Source: Clostridia bacterium | GTDB taxonomy: Bacteria; Bacillota; Clostridia; Oscillospirales; Butyricicoccaceae | DNA: 46,494 nt | Direction of reading: 5' to 3' | Assembly: GCA_017455565.1 (NCBI GenBank) | Contig: JAFSZV010000019.1 | Location: 1 to 46,494 of the forward strand | Part shown: positions 24,439 to 33,690 of the stretch, in pieces | Numbering within the stretch: position 1 is the stretch's first letter | Layout of the letters: each line of letters starts with the position of its first letter | The notes under the pieces: generated by a model | Told to the model about the DNA's origin: nothing | The model's database searches: none | Seen by the model: the letters and a program-made list of their open reading frames with translations, nothing else | Position numbers and translations under genes: made by a program

Positions 24439-25577
24439 GCATGGAAGAATATGTGACGAAAGACGGCAGGCGGCTGCGTCTGGGCTATACCACAGGCTCC
24501 TGCGCCGCCGCGGCGGCCAAGGCCGCGGCGTGGATGCTTCTGACGGGCGTCCGGCGGGAGAGGATCTCGCTGGTTACGCCAAAGGGCATCGCCCTCTCGC
24601 TGGAGGTGCGGGACATCGCAATGGAAGAAGACCGTGTTTCCTGCGCCATCGAAAAGGACAGCGGCGACGATCCGGATATCACCAAGGGCGCGCTGATCTA
24701 CGCCTGCGTTTCCCGCAACGAGGGAAAAGAGATCGTCATCGACGGCGGCAAGGGCGTGGGCCGGGTCACCAAGCGGGGGCTGGATCAGCCCGTGGGGGCG
24801 GCGGCCATCAATTCCGTGCCCCGAAAAATGATCCGGGAAAATCTGGAGGAGATATGCTGCCTTGCCGATTACCGTGGCGGGCTTTCTGTGATCATTTCGG
24901 TACCCCAGGGCGAGGAACTGACCAAAAAGACCTTTAATCCCCGGCTGGGGATCGTGGGCGGCATCTCGATTTTGGGCACCACGGGGATCGTGGAGCCCAT
25001 GAGCGAGCAGGCGCTGGTGGACACCATCCGGGTGGAGCTCAACCAGCGCCGGGCAAACGGCGCCGATTATGTTTTGCTGACGCCGGGCAATTACGGTGCG
25101 GAGTTTATCAAAGGCTCGCTGGGCATCGACCCCGAGCGGGCCGTCCAGACCTCCAATTTCATCGGCGACGGGCTGGACATCTGCCGCGAGCTGGGCTTTC
25201 GCGGCGCGCTGCTTATCGGACATGCGGGTAAGCTGGTCAAGCTGGGCGGCGGCATGATGAACACCCATTCCAAATACGGCGACTGCCGCATGGAGATCCT
25301 TGCCGCCCAGGCCGGGGCGGCGGGCTTTTCGCCCGCCTGCATTGCGGCCATGCTGGAATGCGTCACCTGCGACGACGCCGTCCGCGTCATGCGGGAAGAG
25401 AGCGAGGCGCGCTGCCGGGCGGCGCTGGAGCGGCTCACGGGGCGGATCGCCTTTCACCTTGCCCAGCGGGGCGGCGACGGTCTGGAAACCGGCGCGGTCT
25501 ATTTTTCCAAGGAATACGGCATCCTGGGCGAAACCGGCAGCGCCCGGACGCTTTTGTCAAAGATTTTGGAGGGATGA
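24435..25577 (+). CDS. cbiD: Cobalt-precorrin-5B C1-methyltransferase
   Basis: A 380-residue CbiD, the anaerobic-pathway C1 methylase unrelated to the usual tetrapyrrole methylases. Signatures: LRLGYTTGSCAAAAAKAA, DDPDITKG, GVGRVTKRGL, AINSVPRKMI, LGIVGGISILGTTGIVEPMSE, and HAGKLVKLGGGMMNTHSK. Presence of CbiD with CbiG marks the cobalt-early, oxygen-independent route. Confidence 0.97.
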   Translation: MSMEEYVTKDGRRLRLGYTTGSCAAAAAKAAAWMLLTGVRRERISLVTPKGIALSLEVRDIAMEEDRVSCAIEKDSGDDPDITKGALIYACVSRNEGKEIVIDGGKGVGRVTKRGLDQPVGAAAINSVPRKMIRENLEEICCLADYRGGLSVIISVPQGEELTKKTFNPRLGIVGGISILGTTGIVEPMSEQALVDTIRVELNQRRANGADYVLLTPGNYGAEFIKGSLGIDPERAVQTSNFIGDGLDICRELGFRGALLIGHAGKLVKLGGGMMNTHSKYGDCRMEILAAQAGAAGFSPACIAAMLECVTCDDAVRVMREESEARCRAALERLTGRIAFHLAQRGGDGLETGAVYFSKEYGILGETGSARTLLSKILEG

Positions 25578-25580
25578 GCT

Positions 25581-26336
25581 ATGGTACATTTCGTTGGCGC
25601 GGGCAGCGGAGCGCCCGACCTGATCACCGTCCGCGGGGCGCGGCTTTTGGGAGAGGCCGACGTGATTATTTACGCAGGATCGCTGGTCAATCCCGACGTG
25701 CTGCAATATGTGAAAGCGGGCTGCGCCCTTTATAACAGCGCCGAAATGACGCTGGAGCAGGTGATGGCGGTGATCCGGGCTGCTGAGGCGGAGGAAAAGA
25801 CCACCGTTCGCCTGCACACCGGCGATTCCAGCATTTACGGCGCGGTGCGGGAGCAATTTGACCGGCTGGAGGCCATGGGTGTGGCATACGACGTCTGCCC
25901 CGGCGTCAGCGCCTTTTGCGGCGCGGCGGCGGCACTCCGGACGGAATATACCCTGCCCGAGGTGAGCCAGACCGTCATCATCACCCGGGCCGCCGGGCGC
26001 ACCCCCGTTCCGGAGCGGGAGTCCATCCGCTCGCTGGCCGCCCACGGGGCAACCATGGTGCTGTTTTTGAGCACCGGTCTGACCGAAACCCTGCAGAACG
26101 AGCTTCTGGCGGGGGGTTACCGCCCCGACACCCCGGCCGCCGTGGTTTACAAAGCCACCTGGCCCGAGGAGCGGAAATTCTATTGCACGGCGGGCACCCT
26201 GCACAAAACGGTAACGGAAAACGGATTGAAAAAGACGGCGCTCATCATCGTGGGCAACTGTCTGGCCGGGGAGTATCAGCGGTCCAAGCTCTATGATCCC
26301 GGCTTTTCCACTGAGTTCCGCGAGGCGTCGCAGTGA
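25581..26336 (+). CDS. cbiF: Cobalt-precorrin-4 C11-methyltransferase
   Basis: A 251-residue SAM-dependent tetrapyrrole methylase. Opens VHFVGAGSGAPDLITVRG, with YAGSLVNP, RLHTGDSSIYGA and PGVSAFCGAAAAL, the CbiF/CobM pattern. Three bases after the cbiD stop, with GGAGGG before the ATG; its end overlaps cbiG by 4 bases (GTGA). Confidence 0.95.
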   Translation: MVHFVGAGSGAPDLITVRGARLLGEADVIIYAGSLVNPDVLQYVKAGCALYNSAEMTLEQVMAVIRAAEAEEKTTVRLHTGDSSIYGAVREQFDRLEAMGVAYDVCPGVSAFCGAAAALRTEYTLPEVSQTVIITRAAGRTPVPERESIRSLAAHGATMVLFLSTGLTETLQNELLAGGYRPDTPAAVVYKATWPEERKFYCTAGTLHKTVTENGLKKTALIIVGNCLAGEYQRSKLYDPGFSTEFREASQ

Positions 26337-27349
26337 AGGCGGCGGTGTTCGCCTTCAGCGCCCGGGGCTGTGATACGGCGCGGGCCGTTTTGTGGGCGCT
26401 GGAGGGCTGGGAGGTATGCGCCTATACCGTGGAGCGTCTGGTGAAGGACGGCTTTTTGCCGCTGGGAAAGCCCGCCCCGGCCTTTTACGGAGGGCTGTTT
26501 TCCGTCTGCGACGCGCTGATCTTTGTAGGCTCGGCGGGCATTGCTGTCCGGGAGATCGCGCCCCATGTGCGCGACAAGCGCACAGACCCCGCTGTGATCT
26601 GCATCGACGAGCGGGGACAATACGTGATCCCGCTGCTTTCGGGACACATCGGCGGCGCGAACGCCTTGAGCCGCCGCCTGGCGGAGGCGATGGGCGCCCT
26701 GCCCGTGGTCACCACCGCCACCGACGTCAACGGACGCTTTTCCGTGGACGCCTGGGCGGCGGAACGGGGCTTGGTCATCGGGGACATCAAGGCGGCAAAG
26801 GCGGTTTCGGCGGCCATTTTAGAGGGGGATGTGTCCCTTGTCAGCGATTTTCCCATCGTTACGGCGCTGCCCGCCGGCGTTGCGGCGGGCGGGAGCGGCC
26901 CGGTTGGGATCTGCATCTCCTGCCGGACCGAGCGGCCCTTTGACGTGACCCTTCCGCTCATCCCCCGCGTTTTGCGGCTGGGGATCGGCTGCCGCCGGGG
27001 AACGGCGAAAGAGGCGATAGACGCCGCGGTAAATGCGGCGTTTTCCGCCAACGGGCTCGATCTCCGGGCGGTAAAGGGCGTTTATTCCATCGATCTGAAG
27101 GCCGGGGAAGCGGGCCTTCTGGCCTTTTGCGCTCAGCGGGGCTGGCCTGCGGTCTTTTATTCCGCGGCAGAGCTGCAGACGGCAAAGGGCGGTTTCACGC
27201 CCTCGGCCTTTGTGCAGAGCGTCACGGGGGTGGACAACGTGTGCGAACGGGCTGCGCTTCTGGGCGCGGAACGGCTCATCGTGAAAAAAACCGCCGGCGG
27301 CGGCGTGACCGTGGCCGTAGCGGAGGAAAAACTGGAGGTGGGTTTTTGA
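26333..27349 (+). CDS. cbiG: Cobalt-precorrin-5A hydrolase
   Basis: A 338-residue CbiG that opens the ring lactone and releases acetaldehyde. The N-terminal domain has FVGSAGIAVREIAPHVRDK and PLLSGHIGGANALSRRLA; the middle TTATDVNGRFSVDAWA; the C-terminal domain LGIGCRRGT and FTPSAFVQSVTGVDNVCERAAL. Start is GTG 26333 inside the cbiF stop, suggesting translational coupling. Confidence 0.95.
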   Translation: MKAAVFAFSARGCDTARAVLWALEGWEVCAYTVERLVKDGFLPLGKPAPAFYGGLFSVCDALIFVGSAGIAVREIAPHVRDKRTDPAVICIDERGQYVIPLLSGHIGGANALSRRLAEAMGALPVVTTATDVNGRFSVDAWAAERGLVIGDIKAAKAVSAAILEGDVSLVSDFPIVTALPAGVAAGGSGPVGICISCRTERPFDVTLPLIPRVLRLGIGCRRGTAKEAIDAAVNAAFSANGLDLRAVKGVYSIDLKAGEAGLLAFCAQRGWPAVFYSAAELQTAKGGFTPSAFVQSVTGVDNVCERAALLGAERLIVKKTAGGGVTVAVAEEKLEVGF

Positions 27350-28077
27350 GCAAGCTGACGGTGGTGGGCATCGGCCCGGGTGACCGTGAAAATATGACCC
27401 TGCGGGCCGACAGAGCCCTGCGGGAATGTGATCTTATCGTGGGCTACCACGTTTACGTGGATCTGGTGCGGGAGCATTACCCGGACAAGCCAGTGCTGTC
27501 CACACCCATGACACAGGAAAAGGAACGGTGCCAAATGGCGCTGGACGCGGCGCTTCAGGGCAAAAACGTGGCCATGATCTGCTCGGGCGACAGCGGGATC
27601 TATGGCATGGCGGCGCTGATCTATGAGCTGCGGGGCGACAGGGAAGACCCCGCCGTAGAGGTGGTGCCGGGGCTTACGGCGGCCTGCAGTGGCGGTGCGA
27701 TTTTGGGCGCGCCGCTGACTCATGATTTCGCCGTCATCAGTCTGAGTGACCGGTTGACGCCCTGGGAGACCATCGAAGCGCGGCTGGAGGCCGCGGCGAG
27801 GGCCGATCTGTCGGTGGTGCTTTACAATCCCGTCAGCCGGGGCAGGCCGGACCATCTCAGACGGGCCTGCGGCATCCTGCTGCGCCATCTGCCCAAAGAG
27901 CGGCTGTGCGGCGTGGCACGCAACATCGGACGCGCCGGGGAAAGTATCTGTCTTTTGACGCTGGACGAGCTGCAAAACGCCCAGGTGGATATGTTCTGCA
28001 CGGTGTTTATCGGCAACAGCATGACGAAGACCGTGGCGGGGAAAATGGTCACGCCGAGGGGGTATCGCGGTGTATAA
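27346..28077 (+). CDS. cbiH: Cobalt-precorrin-3 C17-methyltransferase
   Basis: A 243-residue tetrapyrrole methylase of CbiH/CobJ type: KLTVVGIGPGDRENMT, GYHVYVDL, CSGDSGIYGMA, VPGLTAACSGGAILGAPL, SLSDRLTPW. Start is TTG 27346, supported by GGAGG 7 bases upstream and by the conserved beginning; the in-frame ATG at 27127 lies deep in cbiG. Overlaps cbiG and the following fusion gene. Confidence 0.93.
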   Translation: MSKLTVVGIGPGDRENMTLRADRALRECDLIVGYHVYVDLVREHYPDKPVLSTPMTQEKERCQMALDAALQGKNVAMICSGDSGIYGMAALIYELRGDREDPAVEVVPGLTAACSGGAILGAPLTHDFAVISLSDRLTPWETIEARLEAAARADLSVVLYNPVSRGRPDHLRRACGILLRHLPKERLCGVARNIGRAGESICLLTLDELQNAQVDMFCTVFIGNSMTKTVAGKMVTPRGYRGV

Positions 28078-30055
28078 GATCTGCGTGTTTGCCGGCACCA
28101 CCGAGGGGCGGGAGCTTATCGAATTCTTAGCGGAGCAGCCTGTTGCGGTGCGCGCCTGTGTCGCCACCGATTACGGCGAGCTGCTGCTGCCGCAGACCGG
28201 CAATCTGACGGTTTCCGCCCGCCGCCTGACCGAGCCGGAGATGGAGGCGCTGTTTCAAAAAGAGGCATTTGATCTTGTGATCGACGCAACTCATCCCTAT
28301 GCCCTCGTGGTCACCGAAAACATTTCGGCGGCCTGCCGGACAACGGGAACGGAGTATCTCCGCCTGCTGCGGGAGGAAACCGAGCTGCCGGAGGGGGCGG
28401 TCTTTGCAGCGGACGCAGGGGAGGCGGCGGCCTGTCTGGACGGCACTGAGGGCAATATCCTTTTGACCACGGGCAGCAAGGAAATCGCAAAATACGCCGC
28501 GATGCGGGATTTTTCCCGGCGGGTCTATGCCCGGGTTTTGCCCATGGAGGATTCCCTTTCTGTCTGTAAAGCCGCAGGACTTGCCCCTGCCCATATTTTC
28601 GCCATGCAGGGGCCGTTTTCCAAGGAAATGAATCAGGCCATGCTGCGTGCCGCAGACGCCCGCTGGCTGGTGACAAAGGAGGGCGGCAGCACCGGCGGCT
28701 TTGCGGAAAAAGCCGAGGCCGCCCGGGAAGCGGGTGCCCGTCTGGTGGTCATCGGACGGCCGCCCCAGCGGGATGGCGCCAGTCTTTCGGAAACGATGGA
28801 GCTGCTGTGCGGGCGGTTCGGGCTCAGGCGCCGTCCGCGGGTGACGGTGGCGGGCATCGGCCCGGGCAGCCGTGAGGGCATGACCGGCGAGGCGCGGGAA
28901 GCTGTGGCCGGGGCGGACTGTCTCATCGGCGCCGGGCGGATGCTGGAGGCTGTGGCGTCGCCCCATCAGGCGGTTTTTGACGCCATCGCGCCGCAGGCCA
29001 TCGCCGGGTATATCGCCGCTCACGGCGAATACCGCCGCTTTGCCGTGGTCATGTCCGGCGATACGGGCTTTTTCAGCGGGACAAAAAAACTGCTTCCGCT
29101 GTTGAAAAACTGCGATGTGACCGTGCTGCCCGGGCTGAGCTCCATGGCGGTGCTGTGCGCCCGGCTGGGCACTTCTTATGAAGACGTAGTTCCCGTCAGC
29201 CTGCACGGGCGGGATCGGGATATCGTTTCCGACGTACGCCGCAATCCCCGCGTTTTTGCGCTGGTGGGCGGCGAGGACGGCATGGCGGCACTTTGCCGCA
29301 GCCTTGACGCCGCCGGGCTTGGCGGCGTGTGGGTCAGCGTGGGCGAGCGGCTGGGATACCCCGACGAAAAGATCACCCGGGGCACGGCTTCGGCGCTGGC
29401 GCATCAGAGCTTTGCCGCCCTCAGCGTTGCTCTGATCGAAAACGGGAGCGCCCGCGCCGACGTCTTTTTCGGCCTGCCGGACAATGTGTTTTTGCGAGGC
29501 GGCGGCGAAAGCGGCACGGTGCCCATGACAAAAAGCGAGGTGCGGGCGGTGTGCCTGTCCAAGCTGCGGCTGACGGAAGACGCCATCTGCTGGGACATCG
29601 GGGCCGGGACGGGCTCGGTGAGCGTGGAGATGGCCCGTCTAGCCCGCCGGGGAAGCGTCTACGCCGTGGAGCAGCGGGAAGATGCGCTGGCCCTGCTTGC
29701 GGAAAACAAGGCCGCCTTCTGCGCCGGGAATCTCATTCCCGTGGCGGGTGTCGCCCCCGAATGCTGCGCAGATCTCCCCGCGCCAACCCATGCCTTTATC
29801 GGCGGGTCCTCGGGCAATCTGCGGGATATCGTGGCGTTGCTACTGGAAAAAAATCCCGCCGTGCGCATTGTGGCGGCGTCGGTAACGATGGAATCGGCAG
29901 CTGAGCTGATAAATACAGTAAAGGAATTTGACTTTACAGAGCACGAGATCGTTTCGCTGACGGTGGCCCGGGACAGGAAGGCGGGGCGCTATCATCTGAT
30001 GATGGGGCAGAATCCCGTGTATCTCTTTACCATGCAGCGGAGGCGGGAACAATGA
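28070..30055 (+). CDS. cbiJET: Trifunctional CbiJ-CbiE-CbiT fusion
   Basis: A 661-residue protein joining three corrin enzymes. Residues 1 to about 250: CbiJ, cobalt-precorrin-6A reductase (ICVFAGTTEGREL, IDATHPYA, TTGSKEI, TKEGGSTGGFAEK). About 255-470: CbiE, C5-methyltransferase (VTVAGIGPGSREGMT, MSGDTGFFSG, LPGLSSMAVLCARLG). About 475-661: CbiT, C15-methyltransferase/decarboxylase (MTKSEVRAVCLSKL, WDIGAGTGSVSVEMA, AFIGGSSGNL). CbiE-CbiT fusions are common (CobL), and CbiJ linked to both is less so. Start is GTG 28070, overlapping cbiH by 8 bases. The ATGATG at its end couples it to cbiB. Confidence 0.95.
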   Translation: MYKICVFAGTTEGRELIEFLAEQPVAVRACVATDYGELLLPQTGNLTVSARRLTEPEMEALFQKEAFDLVIDATHPYALVVTENISAACRTTGTEYLRLLREETELPEGAVFAADAGEAAACLDGTEGNILLTTGSKEIAKYAAMRDFSRRVYARVLPMEDSLSVCKAAGLAPAHIFAMQGPFSKEMNQAMLRAADARWLVTKEGGSTGGFAEKAEAAREAGARLVVIGRPPQRDGASLSETMELLCGRFGLRRRPRVTVAGIGPGSREGMTGEAREAVAGADCLIGAGRMLEAVASPHQAVFDAIAPQAIAGYIAAHGEYRRFAVVMSGDTGFFSGTKKLLPLLKNCDVTVLPGLSSMAVLCARLGTSYEDVVPVSLHGRDRDIVSDVRRNPRVFALVGGEDGMAALCRSLDAAGLGGVWVSVGERLGYPDEKITRGTASALAHQSFAALSVALIENGSARADVFFGLPDNVFLRGGGESGTVPMTKSEVRAVCLSKLRLTEDAICWDIGAGTGSVSVEMARLARRGSVYAVEQREDALALLAENKAAFCAGNLIPVAGVAPECCADLPAPTHAFIGGSSGNLRDIVALLLEKNPAVRIVAASVTMESAAELINTVKEFDFTEHEIVSLTVARDRKAGRYHLMMGQNPVYLFTMQRRREQ

Positions 30056-31014
30056 TGCGTTCGCTGGCCGTGCTGCTTTTCGGCTTTTTTATCGACCTGC
30101 TTGTGGGCGACCCCCATGGGCTGCCCCATCCGGTGGTACTCATCGGCAAGCTGATCTCTGCGCTGGAAAAGGGGGCGCGGGCCCTCTTTCCCAAAACGCC
30201 CCGTGGCGAGAATCTGGCCGGCGCGGCGGTGTGGATCGTGACCGCCGTTCTTTCCGCGCTTGTGCCATGGCTCGTCCTCCGGCTCTGCGGCATTGTCAGC
30301 CCGTGGCTGCGTCTGACGGCAGAGAGCGTGATGTGCTGGCAGATCTTGGCCACCCGCGCGTTGCGGGACGAGAGCATGAAGGTCTATGCCGCCCTGCAGA
30401 GCGGCGACCTGTCCGTCTCCCGCCGGGCGGTTTCTATGATCGTGGGCCGCGACGTGGAGCGGCTGGACGAGGCGGGAGTGGCCCGTGCCGCGGTGGAAAC
30501 CGTGGCGGAAAACACCTCCGACGGGGTGGTGGCGCCCATGCTCTTTCTGGCGCTGGGCGGCGCGCCGCTGGGCTTCTTTTACAAGGCAGTCAACACCATG
30601 GATTCCATGCTGGGCTATGTAGAGCCGCCGTATCAAAACATCGGCCTTGTCCCGGCAAAGATGGACGACGTGATGAACTTGATCCCCGCCCGGCTGTCGG
30701 CGCTGCTGATGCTGGCGGCGGGGGCGCTTTTGGGCATGGACGGCAAAAACGGCTGGAACGTCTTCAAACGGGACCGTTACAATCATGCCAGCCCCAATTC
30801 CGCCCAGACAGAATCGGTTTGCGCGGGGCTTTTGGGCCTGCGTCTGGCGGGGGACGCCTGGTATCACGGCGTTTTGCATCGGAAGAAATATATCGGAGAT
30901 CCCACAAGGGAGATCGAGAACGAAGATATCCCCCGCGCCTGCCGCCTGCTTTATGCCACGGCGGCGCTGTCGCTGGCGTTTTGCGGGGCGCTTCGCGCGC
31001 TGATTCTGCTGTAA
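30052..31014 (+). CDS. cbiB: Adenosylcobinamide-phosphate synthase
   Basis: A 320-residue integral membrane enzyme joining (R)-1-amino-2-propanol phosphate to adenosylcobyrate. Signatures: DLLVGDPHGLPHPVVLIGK, ETVAENTSDGVVAPM, YKAVNTMDSMLGY, and SPNSAQTESVCAGLLG. Several hydrophobic helices. It works with CobD, encoded next. Confidence 0.96.
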   Translation: MMRSLAVLLFGFFIDLLVGDPHGLPHPVVLIGKLISALEKGARALFPKTPRGENLAGAAVWIVTAVLSALVPWLVLRLCGIVSPWLRLTAESVMCWQILATRALRDESMKVYAALQSGDLSVSRRAVSMIVGRDVERLDEAGVARAAVETVAENTSDGVVAPMLFLALGGAPLGFFYKAVNTMDSMLGYVEPPYQNIGLVPAKMDDVMNLIPARLSALLMLAAGALLGMDGKNGWNVFKRDRYNHASPNSAQTESVCAGLLGLRLAGDAWYHGVLHRKKYIGDPTREIENEDIPRACRLLYATAALSLAFCGALRALILL

Positions 31015-31028
31015 GGGAGGAAAACGGG

Positions 31029-32090
31029 ATGCTGTATCAAACCGAAAATCCCCACGGGGGTGACCTGTACGGCAGGGAAGGGATGTTGGATTTTTCCTCT
31101 AACATCAACCCGCTGGGCACGCCGGAGGCGGTGCGCCGGGCAGCGATCGAGAGCCTTGCCGGGCTGGAACGCTATCCAGATCCCTTTTGCCGGAGGCTGC
31201 GGGCGGCCATCGCCGTCTGCGAGGGCGTACCGGAGGAATGGATCCTGTGCGGCAGCGGCGCCGCCGAGCTGATCTATTCCTTTTGCGCCGCGGCCCGGCC
31301 CGACCCGTCGCTGGAGCTCGCCCCCACCTTTTCGGAATATGCGCTGGCGCTGGCGGCGGCCGACTGCCGCACGATCCGCTATCCGCTGGAGCGGGAGCAT
31401 GATTTTACGCTGGCCGGGGACTTTCTCCCCGCGCTGGAACGCAGCGGCGCCCGGGCGGTCTTTCTCTGCAATCCAAACAACCCAACGGGGCGGCTCATCC
31501 CGCAGGCGCTGCTGGAGCAGACGGCGGAGCTGTGCCATGAAAAGGGCGTCTGCCTGTTTGTGGACGAATGCTTTCTTGACCTGTCCGACGGATGGGAAAA
31601 CGGAAGCTTGAAGCATCTTTTGGGAAGCTGCCCTGAACTGATGATTTTGAAGGCCTTTACCAAAAATTACGGCATGGCGGGTCTGCGGCTGGGCTATTGC
31701 CTGTGCGCCGACGGGGCGCTGCTTTCGGAAATGAGCAAAGCCGTTCAGCCGTGGAACGTGTCGGTACCCGCCCAGGCGGCGGGGGTTGCCGCGCTGGAAG
31801 AACGGGGGTTTCTGGAGCGCGCCCGCGCGGTTATTTTCTGTGAGCGGACGTGGATGACAAAGGCGATGCGGGAGCTGGGCCTTTGGGTCTGCCCGTCGCA
31901 GGCAAATTATTTGCTGTTTTATGCTCCGTTCCCGCTGGCGGAAAAAACGCCGGCGCACGGTGTTTTGCTGCGGGATTGCGGAAATTATCCAGGCCTTGGA
32001 AAGGGCTGGTTCCGCGCCGCCGTCAAGCGGCGGGAGAAAAATGAAAGGCTGCTGGCGGCGCTGTCCGCCGCGATCAGGGAGGCACATTGA
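31029..32090 (+). CDS. cobD: L-threonine-O-3-phosphate decarboxylase
   Basis: A 353-residue PLP enzyme (class-II aminotransferase fold) that makes aminopropanol phosphate for CbiB. It starts NPHGGDLYG…LDFSSNINPLG, typical of CobD rather than of histidinol-phosphate aminotransferase; CNPNNPTG and the PLP lysine K212 in KAFTKNYGMAGLRLGY are present. ATG 31029 is 8 bases after GGAGG; a longer frame from 30231 is out of register with cbiB and not real. It abuts cbiP directly. Confidence 0.93.
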   Translation: MLYQTENPHGGDLYGREGMLDFSSNINPLGTPEAVRRAAIESLAGLERYPDPFCRRLRAAIAVCEGVPEEWILCGSGAAELIYSFCAAARPDPSLELAPTFSEYALALAAADCRTIRYPLEREHDFTLAGDFLPALERSGARAVFLCNPNNPTGRLIPQALLEQTAELCHEKGVCLFVDECFLDLSDGWENGSLKHLLGSCPELMILKAFTKNYGMAGLRLGYCLCADGALLSEMSKAVQPWNVSVPAQAAGVAALEERGFLERARAVIFCERTWMTKAMRELGLWVCPSQANYLLFYAPFPLAEKTPAHGVLLRDCGNYPGLGKGWFRAAVKRREKNERLLAALSAAIREAH

Positions 32091-33554
32091 ATGGCAAAAA
32101 ACATTATGATCCAAGGGACGATGTCCAACGCAGGCAAGAGCCTGCTGGCGGCGGGGTTGTGCCGGATCTTCAAGCAGGACGGGTATCGCGTCGCCCCCTT
32201 CAAAAGCCAGAACATGGCGCTCAATTCCTTTATTACAAAGGCCGGCGGCGAGATGGGCCGGGCGCAGGTGGTGCAGGCCGAGGCGGCGGGTATCGCTCCC
32301 GACGTGCGGATGAATCCCATCCTGCTCAAGCCCACCACCGACGTGGGCAGCCAGGTGATCGTCAATGGCGTCGTCCAGGGCAACATGCGGGCGATGGAGT
32401 ATTACAAACGGAAAAGGGAATATATCCCTGCCGTGATGGAGGCTTATAACAGCCTTGCGGCGGAATACGATATCATCGTCATCGAGGGGGCGGGCAGCCC
32501 CGCCGAGATCAACCTCAAGCAGGAGGATATCGTCAACATGGGGTTTGCCAAACTGGCGGACGCCCCCGTTTTGCTGGTGGGGGACATCGACCGGGGCGGC
32601 GTGTTTGCCCAGCTCTACGGCACGGTGGCCCTGCTGGAGGAGGATGAACGCCGCCGGATCAAGGGCACCGTGGTGAACAAATTCCGCGGCGACCGGGCCA
32701 TTCTGGAGCCGGGACTTAAAATTCTGGAGGAGCTCTGCGGCGTTCCCGTGGTGGGCGTGGTGCCCTATACCTACACGGATATCGACGACGAGGACAGCCT
32801 TACCGAGCGGTTCCGCCGGGACAGCGCCCGCAAGCTCATCGACGTGGCCGTGGTTCGTTTGCCCCGCATCTCCAATTTCACCGATTTTTCTCCCTTTGAA
32901 CGGTATGAAAATGTCTCGCTCCGCTATGTAATCTCCACAGCCGAGCTGCATGAGCCCGATCTCATCCTGCTTCCGGGCACCAAAAGCACCATCGCAGACC
33001 TGATCTGGCTGCGGGAGAGCGGCCTGGAGACCAGAATTTTACAGGAAGCCAGCAGGGGAACGCCGGTTTTCGGCGTGTGCGGCGGCTTTCAGATGCTTGG
33101 GAAACGGGTTTCCGATCCCCGGCAGGTGGAGGCGGCGGGCGTCACCGAGCTTTGCGGCATGGGACTGCTGGATTTTGAAACGGTGTTTGAAGGAAACAAG
33201 GTGCAGACCCAGACATCCGGCGTTTTTGAAGGCGTGGAGGGTCTGCTTTCCGGTCTCAACGGCCTGCGCTACGAGGGCTATGAGATCCACATGGGCCGCA
33301 GCGGGGAAAAGACCTGTCCGGTCAACGGCGGCGGCAGCGTTTACGGCAGCTATGTTCACGGTATTTTCGACGCGCCCGGCGTGACCGACGCCGTGCTGCG
33401 CGCCGTCTGCGACAGAAAAGGCGTGGATTTTGCGTCGCTGGGCGCCTTTGACGCGCTGCAGTACAAGGAGCGGCAATACGATCTTTTGGCCGACGCCGTG
33501 CGCGGCGGACTGGATATGAACTATATCTATCAAATCGTCAACCGGGAGGTCTGA
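32091..33554 (+). CDS. cbiP: Cobyric acid synthase
   Basis: A 487-residue glutamine-dependent enzyme amidating the b, d, e and g side chains of the corrin (CbiP/CobQ). N-terminal domain with [29 protein letters not shown] and [14 protein letters not shown]-terminal glutaminase domain with nucleophile C330 ([11 protein letters not shown]) and the later His in [10 protein letters not shown]. The ATG follows the cobD stop without a gap, with AGGGAGG upstream. Last gene of the operon, followed by a terminator. Confidence 0.96.
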   Translation: MAKNIMIQGTMSNAGKSLLAAGLCRIFKQDGYRVAPFKSQNMALNSFITKAGGEMGRAQVVQAEAAGIAPDVRMNPILLKPTTDVGSQVIVNGVVQGNMRAMEYYKRKREYIPAVMEAYNSLAAEYDIIVIEGAGSPAEINLKQEDIVNMGFAKLADAPVLLVGDIDRGGVFAQLYGTVALLEEDERRRIKGTVVNKFRGDRAILEPGLKILEELCGVPVVGVVPYTYTDIDDEDSLTERFRRDSARKLIDVAVVRLPRISNFTDFSPFERYENVSLRYVISTAELHEPDLILLPGTKSTIADLIWLRESGLETRILQEASRGTPVFGVCGGFQMLGKRVSDPRQVEAAGVTELCGMGLLDFETVFEGNKVQTQTSGVFEGVEGLLSGLNGLRYEGYEIHMGRSGEKTCPVNGGGSVYGSYVHGIFDAPGVTDAVLRAVCDRKGVDFASLGAFDALQYKERQYDLLADAVRGGLDMNYIYQIVNREV

Positions 33555-33572
33555 CTTCCGGCGAAGCGGAAA

Positions 33573-33597
33573 ACGGGGCTGAACGACCCCGTTTTTT
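33573..33597 (+). terminator. Terminator of the cobalamin operon
   Basis: ACGGGG (33573-33578) pairs with CCCCGT (33587-33592), further supported by flanking A/T pairs, and runs into TTTTTT. Confidence 0.8.
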
Positions 33598-33623
33598 GAT
33601 ATTTTTGTAAACAATCGAAGAAA

Positions 33624-33654
33624 TGCAACCTTTTTCCGCGGAAAATCGTATGAT
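33624..33654 (+). promoter_or_regulatory. ECF-type promoter upstream of the sigma factor gene
   Basis: TGCAACC (33624-33630), then CGTA (33647-33650) with 17 bases between TGCAAC and CGTA, resembling sigma-W-class promoters (TGAAAC-N16-CGTA). It lies about 35 bases before the sigma gene, suggesting autoregulation. A sigma-A -10 (TATGAT, 33649-33654) overlaps but lacks a good -35. Confidence 0.55.
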
Positions 33655-33690
33655 AGGTGAAGGGACCTTCCAAACGAAAAGGAGCATGGC

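Noticed and set aside
30231..31028. Extended start for cobD giving a 619-residue product
   Set aside because: The extension runs through cbiB in another frame and is Arg/Gly-rich junk; ATG 31029 has GGAGG 8 bases upstream and the CobD family N-terminus.
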